From: Sindora glabra
Lineage: Eukaryota > Streptophyta > Magnoliopsida > Fabales > Fabaceae
Direction: 5' to 3'
Assembly: GCA_020226215.1 (NCBI GenBank)
Contig: CM035230.1
Location: 5,231,501 to 5,295,500, forward strand
Length of the DNA: 64,000 nucleotides
Both the position numbers and the translations under genes were made by a program. This document shows positions 37,621-49,801 of this stretch, in pieces. The number at the start of each line of letters is the position of its first letter. Position 1 is the first letter of the stretch. The notes beneath the pieces were generated by a model. That model saw only the letters and a program-made list of their open reading frames with translations. It was not told the DNA's origin and searched no databases.

Positions 37621-40199
37621 AATTAGTTCATAATAAGGTTAGTATCAAATCATGGTTTGGACAAACTATGGTTTAATCAATTTAAACTGGTGGCATTGGT
37701 TGTTTGAGTAACTATAGAATGGTGGGATCTGGGCTAGTGTATGGGAACTATAATTGAATGAGCTCTAGCCAAATGTGCCTAAATTGATGCCATGCTAGCA
37801 ATCTTAATAGTGTCATTAAAAGGACCTAGTATATCTTAATTTTGTTTGAATTAATTCATTGAATGTAGAAAAAAACTAGGAAAAACCCAAATAATCTAAA
37901 ATATGAGGAACTTCTAAAATTTCCATAGCAATAAAGTTTGGAAAGGTTAAGAAGTCCTAGATTAGGTTGTTATTACAAAACTATAGGAATGAAACTTGAT
38001 TAATGGAGTAAACATCCTTAAAAGATAAGTTATGATTTGTTTATGGAATTCTAAAATCAAAATTCATAAAAGTATTAATTCTAGAAAAGGATGTGTAGAA
38101 TAATACAATAAGATTGTAAAGGTAAGGTTAATAGATTGTTTAAAAGTTATGGTGTATCAATAAATATAATACTAAGTTAAAGAAAAGATGGTGATTCTCT
38201 CTTTAGGAAATCCAAAGATAGGTAAGAAAAGATATTAGTTGGAATAGCTTTTGATGGTAAACCTTGAGAAAAGTGATACTTAACATTACCTTTAGGGAAA
38301 TCTTTACAAATATATATGTGTGTGTGTATAGGCTTTTGATATGATGACAAAAGAGAAAGTGATTGAGAAATATGAATAGAATAGTTGACAACAAGAATAA
38401 TTATAGCTGCATAGATGGTGGTAAATGGAGTTCATATACAAAATCATTTGGATTCTAATAAAGAGAATTAATCACTTTGAAGGATAAAAGGTAAACATGT
38501 TATAAGTACTATGCAGAATTAGCTAAGTATAGATGATACAGTAAATAATAAATCAAGATAGAATAAGAAATGCACTAAGTGGATTATGGAATTTTGATGG
38601 AAATATGTTATTTTTCACTAATAGGGTGAATATAACTCTTAAATAATCATATGATTAAGGTTGAACTTGTGATATGAATTGATCTTTAGAGAATGATCTC
38701 ATTAGAATATTAAAGATAAACAATGCATAAAGGTTGATAGAAAGTCCATAAGATATGTGAATTAAGATAGTTCTTGGAATTAAGAAAAGTGTATACTTAT
38801 TTATAATGTGGCAATGATCAATTAAAGTCAATACAATAAAGAGATAAAAAGAGATCATGATAAGCTAGGTATTAAAAGGCAATGCATAAAGGTTGATAGA
38901 AAGTCCATAAGATATGTGAATTAAGATAGTTCTTGGAATTAAGAAAAGTGTATACTTATTTATAATGTGGCAATGATCAATTAAAGTCAATACAATAAAG
39001 AGATAAAAAGAGCTCATGATAAGCTAGGTATTAAAAGGATCAAGAAAGATATATGAAATTTCAAGGAGCAAAATTAAGGGAAAAAGACAAGACAAATGGT
39101 AAATTTCAATTAAGGAAATGGAAATTAATACATCGAAGACTTAGAAATAAGTGGTATGAATATGCTATATCTTGTAGAAAGGTTTTTTATTTTGCTATTC
39201 TATGGATTATAAGGATGTATAAGTGATGAATTAAATGATGATGGATAGAAGAATTTTAATAGTAGGAAAGAAATTATTTTATGGTGAAAATTTTTGGTTT
39301 TAGAAACTTCACATATTACAAAGAAACAAAAACTATTTTTGTAGGTTGTGATACTAATAGTTTCCATATGGTGTTGGTGAAATTAAATCCTCAATGTTAA
39401 TTTAAGAAAGTATATCCTTAAGTATATGTGTGAAGGTATTAAGAGAATTTTAGTAAGAAAGTAAGATTGAACTCTTATGGTTTATAGTAAGGAAATATTT
39501 ATTGCAAATTTTGGTAAAAAATTACCTTTGAAACTAGTATAATGATAATTTGAGGATAAAATCTTATTTATAGTAAAATAAATCATATATCAAGGATAGT
39601 TAAATAGTTAAGCTATGATCTTCCATAATTTGAATGAATTGCAAAATGAATTGAAGAAAATTGATCAAAGTAGCATAACAAAAGCATAATAGTAATATCC
39701 TAAGTTTGAAATGAGGAAATTCATAGAAGAATGTAGATTAAATGAAATCATAGTATAAAAATAGAAAAAAGATAGAATTAATATTACATATTGCAAAAGC
39801 TAAGTAGATAAAGGTTTTTCTTATAAGACGTGAAAAAGAACAATTTTGATTCAAATAAGACTATCAAAAATCATTTTAAACTAATATTAGTAAAGAGATT
39901 TACTAGTATAGTAATCCTTGTTTAATTGACAAGTGTGGTATTAGCGATGAATTTTTGTAGTAATAAGTGTTTTAAAGAAACTATCTTGGTTTTACCTATT
40001 GTAGTAGAATAAAGAATTGATATTTGGAAATAACCCTAATTAAGGTGACCTAGTAATAATATAGTGATCTTAGGATAAGTTGGACTATAGGAATGTTGAG
40101 TAAGTATCCTAAGGGTTTTCACAAATCGTTAGCAATCTTGAGTAACTCTATTTGGTTTACTAAAAATTTAAGGATGAATTTTCTTGAAGGGTGTAGAAT
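37621..40199 (+). other. Decayed internal region of a gypsy element, no recognisable protein
   Basis: AT-rich, with no open frame on either strand that resembles a known domain. It ends with an atttaaggatgaattttcttgaagg text that is the diverged counterpart of the 3' untranslated region at 360-394, directly before an LTR-like start, so I infer the internal region of a dead Tekay-like element. It contains the 159-bp tandem duplication at 38721-39038. Confidence 0.35.
38721..39038. repeat. Tandem duplication, two 159-bp units
   Basis: Unit 1 is 38721-38879 and unit 2 is 38880-39038. I see one difference (gagatcatga against gagctcatga). The near-identity contrasts with the heavy decay of the surroundings and marks a recent event. 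Confidence 0.97.
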
Positions 40200-43100
40200 T
40201 GTAATAACTAAGAAAATCTGATGTTAGATATAGATAGAATTAGGTCAAATAGTGATTATTAGTAAGTAATTAGCAAAATTATTCATTTATGTCATCATAT
40301 GTATTTATTGGTAATAATAGATAAAAGAATCATTAATAATTGTTTAAGAAATTTTGAGAAAAACTAAAGGCATTCAAGATCCAAGTTAATAGAATTTTGT
40401 AACAATTTAGTTTTTATTCAATAACACCCTAGAATTAACCCAAGGTGGTAAAAATATAATTTTCCCCATTCCAATAAGGTTATACAACCACTTAGAAAGG
40501 AAGGGGAAATTTGGTATAATTCATGGACCTTAAGGTAATATGGCTTGACCAGGATCACTAAAGTGATTTTCAATTAATTTAAGGCTTCTTAACACGCAAA
40601 GAATTGATGGAGGACTTACTAGCAAGACTTGAAGGGAAAGAAAGCATAAAAGAATATTTTGGGCATCATGCTAAAGATACTCCATAGTGATATCATGTAC
40701 GTGATATAAAGATGATGCAAGAGAAGGAATATGATTGGAATAGATACTCTACACTTCTCATACAAATAACCTAAGCTTTAGTTCTTTTTTTTTCCTTGCA
40801 CATCCAAGAATGCTAGAGAGAGAAAGAAGTTTTAGCTATTTTTAAGATAAATTCTATTTGTTTCTTGAGTCTTCTTGAGAATTGGTTGAAGATAGAAGCT
40901 CTCTTAATCTTCTTGAGAAGGTAGTGAGCAAAGGCCTTGCCAATTTCTAAGGGTGAGTAGAGATATGCTCTTTTATATAAGATATTTATTTGTTTTGTGA
41001 TGATTGTTGCTTATTGTGCTAAAGTTATGAGTAATCATGGTGGATTACTTATTATACTTATGTTGTGAACTGTATTGAGGTCATAAGATGCATGGTGAAA
41101 AGTTTGTGAAAGTGATTTTTCTTAAATAGCCAGAAAAGGTTTGTAAAATTATGATTTTGAAAAAAAAATGATTTGGAAATTGGTTATTTGGCTTTTGTTT
41201 TTGAAAAAGAGTATAATTGAATGATTTTCTTAAAAGTGAAGGCACAAATTGTGTTCCAAAAAAAGGGTGATTTTGCACAAGAATAATCGTGAAAGAGGCA
41301 TAAAAATAATTTTCCTACAATCTACTCAAAATAGCTTAAGTTTAAAAGTTGTTTTCATAATAGGATTGAAGCGATTCTTTTAGAGGAAAAATAAACTAAA
41401 ATTATTAGTTTTTTTACAAAAGACTAAGAGCAAGTTTTGGCTTTTTATGCCTAAAACAAGTATACATTATTTTAAAACCTATTATAAATATTATATAAGT
41501 ATTGCATCAAAAGTTTGAAGCATAAATCTTCTTGTAAAATAGAGTGGAGGTTCATACTTTTCTTTAGTTTTATAAGAGAAATTTTTCATTTTTCTTATGA
41601 AATCTTGTTAGACTATCTTCCAAACTATTTATATGATATTAGTATAAACTTGTACCAAGGTTTGCACTTGAGAAATAGTGTAAAAATTTTATTTTGTGAC
41701 ACTATTTTACTTCATACAAATCTCTTTGATTAATAGTTATACTGGTGACTTTTGTAACATGTTCTAACCTAAAAATTATTCAAAAATGATTTTTTAAACA
41801 TTAAGAAAACATTATGGGATTTTTCTAGAAAATTCTAGATATTTTTGAAGCTTAAACTAGAATTTTCAAGCCAAACATGCCTCTATGCAATCTATTTTGA
41901 TAGTTTAAGTTATGAATAATTTATATAACTTAATTTAACTATAAAAATGATTAAAAATTTATATTTTTCCCCTTAAATGATTTTGGAAATTTTGAATAAG
42001 TTTTATTAATTTTTTTTATTTAAAATGGAATTTCAAAATTAAGCATGCCTTTTTCAAACTATTTTGATAATCAGTTGTATATGTAACTTGTATGACTTGT
42101 TTTGAGTAAAAAAGAGGTTTAAAAATAAAGTTTAAAAGTTAGTTTTTATTTTTGGAGTTCTTCATTAATTTTTATAAGAAATTGGTATTTTAAATGAATT
42201 TTTCAAAAATAGTATGCTCAATAGAGCTTAGTTAAGGTGTATGATTCAAAACATGGATTTTAAGGCACACATGTAACTAGTTGTTGAGAGTTTTCTACAA
42301 TACTTTATTGTAGCATGAAAAACCTTGTTTTATGTGAAAAAAATGGTTTTCATACATGTTAAAACTATACATAACATATAGGCCCAAACATGCTTTGGTT
42401 TGAAAGTTGAGCAACTTGGAGAATCCAAGTTAGTATGCTTTATAATTTTTGTTAGAAACTATGTTATTTAGGGTAATCAATATGTAATCTTGCTAATAAG
42501 CATGATAATGAAAATGATAGTGTAAATTTTGATGATTAACATTGCAAAAAGGTTGCGAGCTTCTTTCATGGGTTTTCATGATAAAATTGTGAGTTGATTG
42601 AATAATTAGTACATGGCTTGTGTTATGAATTGTGTATGCACTAGTGAGTTTATACAAAAAGGTATCTATGAATAATAAATAACTCTTTTTTTTAAATGCG
42701 GTATGATAATTTAGCATGGGAAAATAGAAGAATGCTTGTTTTTGTCACTTGTGAAATGACAACATTATGAATCTCTTCTCTTTGTGGTTACTAGAAAAAT
42801 GATAAGGTAATTATGTACAAGTTTTGTTAGATTATTAATTATGATATTATTGTAATTATGTGACAATTATGGAAAAAATGATATTTTGACCTTACCCTAA
42901 TAATTTACGAGTATGATAAGAAAAGTTTACAGGCTACTTGAATCTAACTTCACTAATGAAAGTGCTAGAAGACCACTATTTGTATTCATTGAAAAGGAAA
43001 TAATGTAAAAAGTTTGAAAGACTGTCTTCACTATACATGAATCCAATAATAGTGACACAAATTTCTTATTAAGTTGTCTCTAATTGATTGATTATGTTAA

Positions 43101-44863
43101 TAACTATGCGACTAGTTATAGGTTCATGTATGCTATCCTTATTAATTAATAAGTTGATAATTGCGAGGAATAAACCCTTTATGCTACAGTGGTTCATTAT
43201 GAATTATGAAAATTAGGCTATTGAGTGCTTTGTGCCACGCCTATATGATTTTGATGCTTGAATGTCTATATGATGATGTGACAATTTAGCATGATATATG
43301 AAACCTTTATGAAGAGTGTGAAGATTGGCTTAACGACTTATGACTTCTAAGTTACACAAAAGGAAAAGTAGGATAAGGTTAGTGTGAAGGTATATGGTTA
43401 GGATACATGTGGGATAAGATTTGTGTGGAGTAATAAGATGGTAACCCTACATGCCTCTTTGCCAATTAAAGTAATTATGTTAAACTGTTGTTACTTATTA
43501 TATTGTATTGATATTGTATATTTGTTTTATATGCTTACTCTACATTATGTTTAATTTTCTAAAACTATAGCATATGGAATTTGTGAATTAAATATGGAAG
43601 AAATTCTACTAAGAAAGTGTTATATATATGTCATGAGTATGATTAATTTTCTTAATTAAAACTAATAAGAAAATTTATTTGATTGCTATCTCACTTATTA
43701 ATTTGTTACTCACTCTACCTATTGATATATCTTTTTTGGTATTTACATTGAGATACTTGTGAAGATTTTTAGTACTTAGTGGCAAGTGTATTACACCAAA
43801 TTTGGCACACTTTGCATAGTTAAATTTTTAGATTATGATTGACGAAAGCAGTATACTATAGTCAACTTAGCTCTAAGAAGTGGGGTTAGGACTTCTAGTA
43901 TTCAATCTTAAGCAAAGGCTTGTTGACATTCCCTCTTCAAGTGAAGATTTCTTACAAGGGAAAATATTTGTTGGCCCTATTCTTATGGCTGATAAGGTTA
44001 AGGTGCCAGTTAAGTATGTTAGACCTCATCCTCCATTGAAGTGCATAGTAGCATTGGATCCTACATCATGTCTTGTTTTACTAAAAGCTATACTTGCCCC
44101 ACTAATAGCATCTTTCATTCCATCGATCATTATTCCACCAATTGCACTTTTTATTATCTCACTAGTAACAGAAGAGTTTCACTCAAAGACCTTGCTACCC
44201 ATAACTTTGACATGGACTTTATTGATAATTAGTTTATTTGATAATTATCATGTTTTACTATTTTTAATATTTGTAAAATTATATTTTGACTAACTGCATA
44301 GCTGCATAATTATTTTAAGACTTTAACACCTAACTTACAACATAACCTAGGTAAATTTTTGAAGAATTAATGAGGCGCCTTGATATTTTCTCATGATTTT
44401 GTATAACAAGTTAGCTTGCATGAAATTTCAAAAAAGAGGAAAAATGATTTTTGTCTACACCAAAGGTAAATAAATAATTTCCTTAAGATATTTTCCAAGT
44501 ATTTTTCTCAAAGTATAATTATATCCAATATAGTACTTTTCTAATTCAATTTCAAAGAAAGAAATCTATTTCTAAATTTTTCAAAGAATATGTCATCCTT
44601 AAAGAATTTTATAAATAGGATCATTTAGTATTTATGAGTTTTATTAACTTGATCCTATTCTATTATATTCATTTCATGGTCTAAGTTCTTGAATAACACT
44701 TGTGCAAGAAGCTTTATTTCACTATGTGAAAATTTCCAAATAATATTATGCTATAGACTCCAAAATGTTAGTTGTAGGTCCTCGAGTAGATTACACCATA
44801 AAGTTTAGAAAGATAAATTTTAAGCTTAACCCTTTCCTAGCTAATCCCATTTAACAAACCTAT
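40200..44863 (+). mobile_element. Very long Tekay-like gypsy LTR with leader, decayed
   Basis: Starts TGTAATAACTAAG after a polypurine-like gaagggtgtagaa. Much of it (40930-43290 and 44060-44700) has diverged direct copies at 19190-21170 and 36280-36930. The 137-codon plus-strand frame at 43880-44293 lies here. Its counterpart at 36290-36430 is not open and the product is only hydrophobic filler, so I do not call it. The Athila-like element is inserted at the right end. Confidence 0.5.
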
Positions 44864-46218
44864 TGATAAATGCACATTTGCACTTATATTTTATGTGTTT
44901 CATCACTTATTTATTTAGTATTTTGTGCAAATTTATTGGAAAAGGGTACTTAAATGCTCGATATTTTGTTCTCAGGTTTTGAAGTGACTCATTAAAGCAT
45001 TAGAAAAGGATCCGGAACCAAAACCATGTAAATCGTGGAGAATCAAAGCAAATTCGCTCATCTGATAAAGGACATAGGGTATGGGAACACCGTGTGGATG
45101 ACCGTGTATCTTTCTGTGTGTTTCAAAGCCTCACTGAGCTTCTCGCAAAAGAACACGGGGGTCGACACGGGGAGTGTCAGACCCCGTATACCATAATGCT
45201 TGACCCTTCGTATAAGAACACGGGTCACACACGGGCCGTGTCATACCCCGTGTACTTTACCGATATAAGTTTTATGCAGAGAATCTGCTGAAAAGGAGAG
45301 GAGAGCTAAAAATTAAAAAAGAGAGCCATCAATAGAAACCTTTGGAGAGACCAAAAGACACTGAGGGTGACTGCTAGCCTCGGAGGATTGGATTCAAGCA
45401 AAGGATTGAAGATTCAAGCAAGGAATTTGAAGAGCTTTATGACTAGTTTGATTCCCCTCTTTATTTTCTGGTTTTCTACTGGTTTTGTAATGAACTCACA
45501 CTAAACCTCAGTGTTCAGCTGGGTTAGACTTGTTCATGGATTTATGGATTTAATTTTAATATAATCTAGCTTAATTTATTGTTGATTTATGATTTGATTA
45601 TACTGTTTTATAATTCAACAACCCAATACTTCCAAAATATTGGATTTGTATAAAGGATTAGTTGATTCTAAGTTGGAATGATCAATTAATTAATCAGACC
45701 TTGCATAATCATTGGGAATCTCTATTAGACTTAGGAATTAAGCTAATTGGATTCTTTTGTACAAGATGAAATGTCTAAAATTGGATTCTCAAAGCACTAT
45801 TAATGTAACCTAGGTGAGTGATTACTAGAGAAATTCTGGGCATTTTATTTATTGGTTAGTAGCTAGTAGCCTTGCAATGAGGTATATCTTATTTTTGATA
45901 ATCCAGCAATCTAAATTAATAGTAAACCGGGCCAGAAGATTATCTTCATTCCATAATGAATAGCACAAGGAAACCCTAAAGCTGAGTACAATTCCACCCC
46001 ATTTGAATTAAATCTTTACTTAATTCATACTAGTTCCATTTGCTTCCTTTTTTATAACTAAACTTTGTTTCGCATTTTACTCTTAATTCACAATTACAAT
46101 TAGTACACCTAGATAATTTACCTTAAAATTCAGTTAGTATTCAACATTCAATCCCTGTGGAGACGATATCTTTTATACTATAACTTGACTAAACCCATGC
46201 ACTTGCGAGCTCACGTCA
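44864..46218 (+). mobile_element. 5' LTR of an Athila-like Ty3-gypsy element
   Basis: Begins TGATAAATGCACATTTGC and ends cgagctcacgtca, six bases before a primer binding site. The family-typical LTR end phrase (ccctgtggagacgatatc; cccatgcacttgcgagc) lies at about 46151-46210. Upstream bases CCTAT (44859-44863) would be the target duplication, but the 3' LTR is beyond the window and this cannot be confirmed. Length is about 1355 bp. It contains CACGGG modules at 45071-45256. The start is inferred from the TG and from where similarity to the older LTR ends. Confidence 0.7.
45071..45256 (+). repeat. CACGGGG near-palindrome array, copy 2 (three modules)
   Basis: Three modules with the pattern acacggg...cgtgt...accccgtgt lie within the Athila-like LTR. 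The first is the most decayed; the second and third (from about 45151 and 45217) keep the nested inverted repeats. Confidence 0.8.
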
Positions 46219-46412
46219 AGTTTTTGGCGTCGTTGTTGAGGATTGAAACTAGTTGATATTAACAGAAACTTTTGAGTGAATTAGACTAGCTGATTCATTT
46301 TTTTTTTAGTTCTTAATTCATCTTGTTCTGATTTTCTTATTTTTATATAGAATATTTTTCTTATTTTGTCTTGTTCGAGTATTACCTACTCTTTTTGCAG
46401 AAAATTTTGTAT
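46219..46412 (+). other. Athila-like 5' untranslated leader
   Basis: Runs from the LTR end to the gag start and includes the primer binding site. A T-rich tract ends in ctttttgcag (AG at 46399-46400), a good match to a plant 3' splice site 12 bases before the gag ATG. I see no clear donor. Confidence 0.6.
46225..46242 (+). promoter_or_regulatory. Primer binding site, tRNA-Asp type
   Basis: TGGCGTCGTTGTTGAGGA matches the tRNA-Asp-complementary site usual for Athila and related elements (TGGCGCCGTTGCCGGGGA) except at four positions. All four are C-to-T or G-to-A changes. Confidence 0.75.
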
Positions 46413-46559
46413 ATGCGAAGGAAAAGTCTTGAAGGAATTCTTGACTTAGATCCAGAGATTGAAAGAACTCTGCTTAGGAGAAGGAGAGAGCAAAAACCAA
46501 TACATATCCAAGAGCCAATTAACATTGAAATAGTGACTGAAGGCATGGATAACAGGTCC
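46413..46559 (+). pseudogene. gag: Athila-like gag, first 49 codons (split by insertion)
   Basis: ATG at 46413 is followed by MRRKSLEG and an Arg/Glu-rich stretch (ERTLLRRRREQ), the usual Athila/Tat gag N-terminus, then an MDNR-like block directly before the insertion. The exact multiple of three (147 bases) up to the GGTCC target means the frame resumes cleanly at 56647 after the copia element and one target copy are discounted. The upstream codons of the open frame lack an ATG, so this ATG is chosen. The remainder of gag is at 56642 onwards. Confidence 0.85.
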
Positions 46560-47940
46560 TGTTGGGATCAAGAGCCATACGAGCGCAGCGGAATAAACCG
46601 ATCCCATTCACCGAATCCATGCAAAAAATGTTAAATTGGAAGAAGGGTTCATTCAATACCTTTGTTGATGACTCTAGAACTCGGTCGTTGATCACCTCTT
46701 CAGCTTCCTTTCGACCGAAGACTCTGAAATATCCACACGAACTCATGAATCACTTATGAATGTCCACACAAACACCAATTGGAATTGATCTCCTTTCACC
46801 TCGTAGTGCTAGCTACGCTTCTTCAAGGGTTTTGGTCAAGGAGAGGTGCTAGGATTTTTCTATGCCTTTTTGGGGTGCGTGAATAATGATGATATCAACT
46901 ATTATTACCCAACAAGCCTATTTAAATAGGTATATAGAAAAACCCAACCTATTTGGGCTTTATTCAATGTACAATTATAGGCTTACTATTGGGCCTTATA
47001 ATTATAACATGAATTCCCAAATTTAGGCCCAAACAATTTGGTCCATTAATTCCAAATTCACTAGGCTCTAAGTGTGCGACCCTACAGGCTCTCATTACAT
47101 TGGCAATAACCATTGATCATATTAATGATCATAAACAATGATCGGTGTCTAGCAACACATCACTGTTACCTAAGTAATGAGAAAGTCGGTGATTTGACTA
47201 AAGCTTTACACGTGATCATCACCTATGTCCTTTTATCCTATACATCTAGATTGAGCACGAGACATGGACCGTGTCATTCCCGTATAGCCCAATCTTAAGG
47301 TTTCTTAATTCCTAAGTAAGCTGACTAAAACAAATATAATCGACATCTCATGTTAATTCATCTGAGCATGGCCATGCATTTTCTCAGCTTTACTTAATCA
47401 AGGGCCCCATAGATGTTACTCCTGTTATATAGGAGGGACAAATCCCATCTTGATCACACAAATCCCTCCGCATGATATGTGACATATCCAATATCTACCC
47501 TTGCATTCACTTAACCATTAGTGACATAGAATAGTATCAAAATATGAAACTCACATGTAGGGAACCTTGGTGATCTCAGGTCAAAGGACCATATTAATAA
47601 TGATCACTAAGAACCACTTATAACACTCATATAACGATCCATGTAGTGTTCTTAATATGGGTCGGTCCAGTATACAAGTTCTCTAACTTGTACTCATGTG
47701 TAAACTTAATATCCCATATAAGTCTTCACACATGCTAGTCTTAACATATCAAAGCAACCTAATCCACAATGATATATGACTAGGGACATTTAAGAATACA
47801 ATTATTCTAAAGTTATTATCATAATTGAATATATTACGCAGACAATATATATAAATATAATAATTGGAATTACCATTAAAATAACATGATTCAAAATTAC
47901 AATCACCAATATGATTGGTTTTAGGGCATATACACTAACA
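46560..47940 (-). mobile_element. Copia 3' LTR
   Basis: Plus-strand text from TGTTGGGATCAAGAGCC to CATATACACTAACA, 1381 bp. On the left it abuts the GGTCC duplication and on the right the polypurine tract. Its U5 end belongs to the GGGATC...GAGCCATACGAGC subtype, unlike the solo copies at 8701, 12325 and 53073. Confidence 0.93.
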
Positions 47941-47953
47941 ATCTCCCACTTGC
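47941..47953 (-). other. Copia polypurine tract
   Basis: On the minus strand this reads gcaagtgggagat, directly upstream of the TGTTAGTG LTR start. The same sequence borders the LTR at 13781. Confidence 0.8.
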
Positions 47954-47954
47954 A

Positions 47955-49801
47955 CTAAAGCTAATCATCCATGTATCTAATACCTATGGATCTCATATGA
48001 TTATCATGCTTTTGCTGCATTAAGGCTTTTGTCAGTGGATCGCGACATTATCGTCAGTCGGTATTCTGCATATCCTAACATCATTTCTGTCAACAATATC
48101 TCTTATGAGATGATAGCACTGGAGTATATGTTTGGATTTCTGGTGAGATCTAGGTTCCTTGGCTTGCGCAATGGCTCCATTATTGTCACAATAGAGCTCT
48201 ATTGGGTTAGCAATGCTAGGAACAACTCCAAGTTCAATGATGAACTTCTTAATCCAAACAGCCTCTTTTGCGGCATCTGATGCTGTAATGTATTCAACTT
48301 TTGTCATAGAATCAGCCACTATCCCTTGCTTTGAACTCTTCCAGGTCACAGCACCACCATTAAGGCAAAATACATAACTTGACTGCGACCTGAAGTCATC
48401 TTTGTCGGTTTGAAAGCTAACATCAGTGTAACTATTTACAATGAGCTATTCCTCACCTCCATAAATCAAAAACATGTCTTTAGTTTTTCTTAAGTACTTA
48501 AGAATATTCTTGACAGCTATCCAGTGACTTTCACCAGGATCTGATTGGTATCTGCTCGTCATGCTTAAAGCATACGAGACATTAGGACGAGTACATAGCA
48601 TGGCATACATGATAGACCCAATTGCAGATGCATAAGGGATCTTACTCATGCGCTGTCTCTTATACTCTATGGAAGGACATTGAGTTCTTGAGAGACTTAT
48701 GCCATGTGACATCGGCAAGAATCCTCTTTTAGAATCTTGCATGCTAAACCTTTTTAGCACCTTATCGATGTATGTACTTTGACTTAGGCCAAGCAATTTT
48801 CTCGATCTATCTCTATAGATCTTGATACCTAATACATAGGAGGCCTCACCTAAGTCTTTCATAAAAAAATAATTTCCTAACCAAGATTTTACAAACTGTA
48901 GTGTAGGAATGTCATTTCCAATGAGTAATATGTCATCTACATACAACACCAGAAAGACTATTGTGCTCCCACTAACCTTCTTGTACACACAGGGTTCATC
49001 TTCATTCTTGATGAAACCAAACTCTTTGATCGCATCATCGAAACGAAAATTCCAACTCCGAGAAGCTTGCTTCAACCCATAAATGGATCGTTGCAATTTG
49101 CAAACTTTTTCAGCATTTTCAGGATTTACAAAACTTTTAGGTTATGTCATGTACACATCCTCAAGAAGATTTCCATTAAGGAAAGCAGTTTTGACATCCA
49201 TTTGCCAGATTTCATAATCATAATATGCTGCTATAGCTAGAAGAATCCGAATGGATTTAAGCATGACAACTGGAGAAAAAGTCTCATTATAGTCAATACC
49301 ATGGATTTGTTTGAAACCTTTTGTAACCAATCGTCCCTTAAAGGTACATACATTACCATCCATGTTAGTTTTCTTTTTGAAAACCCATTTGCACCCAATG
49401 GGTTTTACCCCTTCAGGTGGATCAACCAAAGTCTAAACTTGGTTTGAATACATGGAGTCCATCTCTGATTTCATAGCTTCTAGCCATTTCTCAAAATCTG
49501 GCCCCATCATAGCCTTTTGGTAAGTTGTGGGCTCATCTTGGTCCATGAGCAATACATCACCGTGATGAGTCACGAGAAAACCATATCTCTCGAGCTCACG
49601 ACATATCCTACTAGATCTACGTGGGTTCTGTGTTACATGAGCAGGTTCTTCCACAACTGTTTGTGGAACCAGCTCAGGTTCCATCTCAAGTTCAATGTTT
49701 TCTCGTTGATCTTGAATTTCTTCAAGTTCTATTCTTCTCCCACTGATTCTTTTAGAGATAAATTTTCTCTCTAGAAAAATACCAGTTCGAGCAATAAACA
49801 C
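47955..49801 (-). pseudogene. pol: Copia reverse transcriptase and RNase H region of gag-pol, broken
   Basis: The minus strand encodes, in order, the linker with EEPAHVTQNPRRSSR, the RT start (FEKWLEAMKSEMDSM), FKGRLVTKGFKQ, QMDVKTAFLNG, the copia signature SIYGLKQASR, the intact catalytic YVDD (48932-48943), TRPNVSYAL, and RNase H blocks (VEYITASDAAKEA, ELYCDNNGA, AKEPRSHQKSKH). Nonsense codons interrupt it at 49430-49432 (normally W), 49139-49141 (normally Q) and 48443-48445. Near 48041 one base is missing relative to the paralogous fragment at 13870-13880, which puts the last ~28 codons out of frame. The natural stop would be at 47955-47957. In an active element this makes cDNA from the genomic RNA. 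Confidence 0.93.

Noticed and set aside
43880..44293. 137-codon plus-strand frame
   Set aside because: It sits in a decayed LTR, the homologous stretch near 36290-36430 is not open, and the product is hydrophobic low-information sequence without a known domain.
1..46000. Host genes or tRNA/rRNA genes in the left 46 kb
   Set aside because: I found no exon-like conserved protein, no tRNA cloverleaf that I could fold by eye, and no rRNA blocks. A homology search could still find a small gene.
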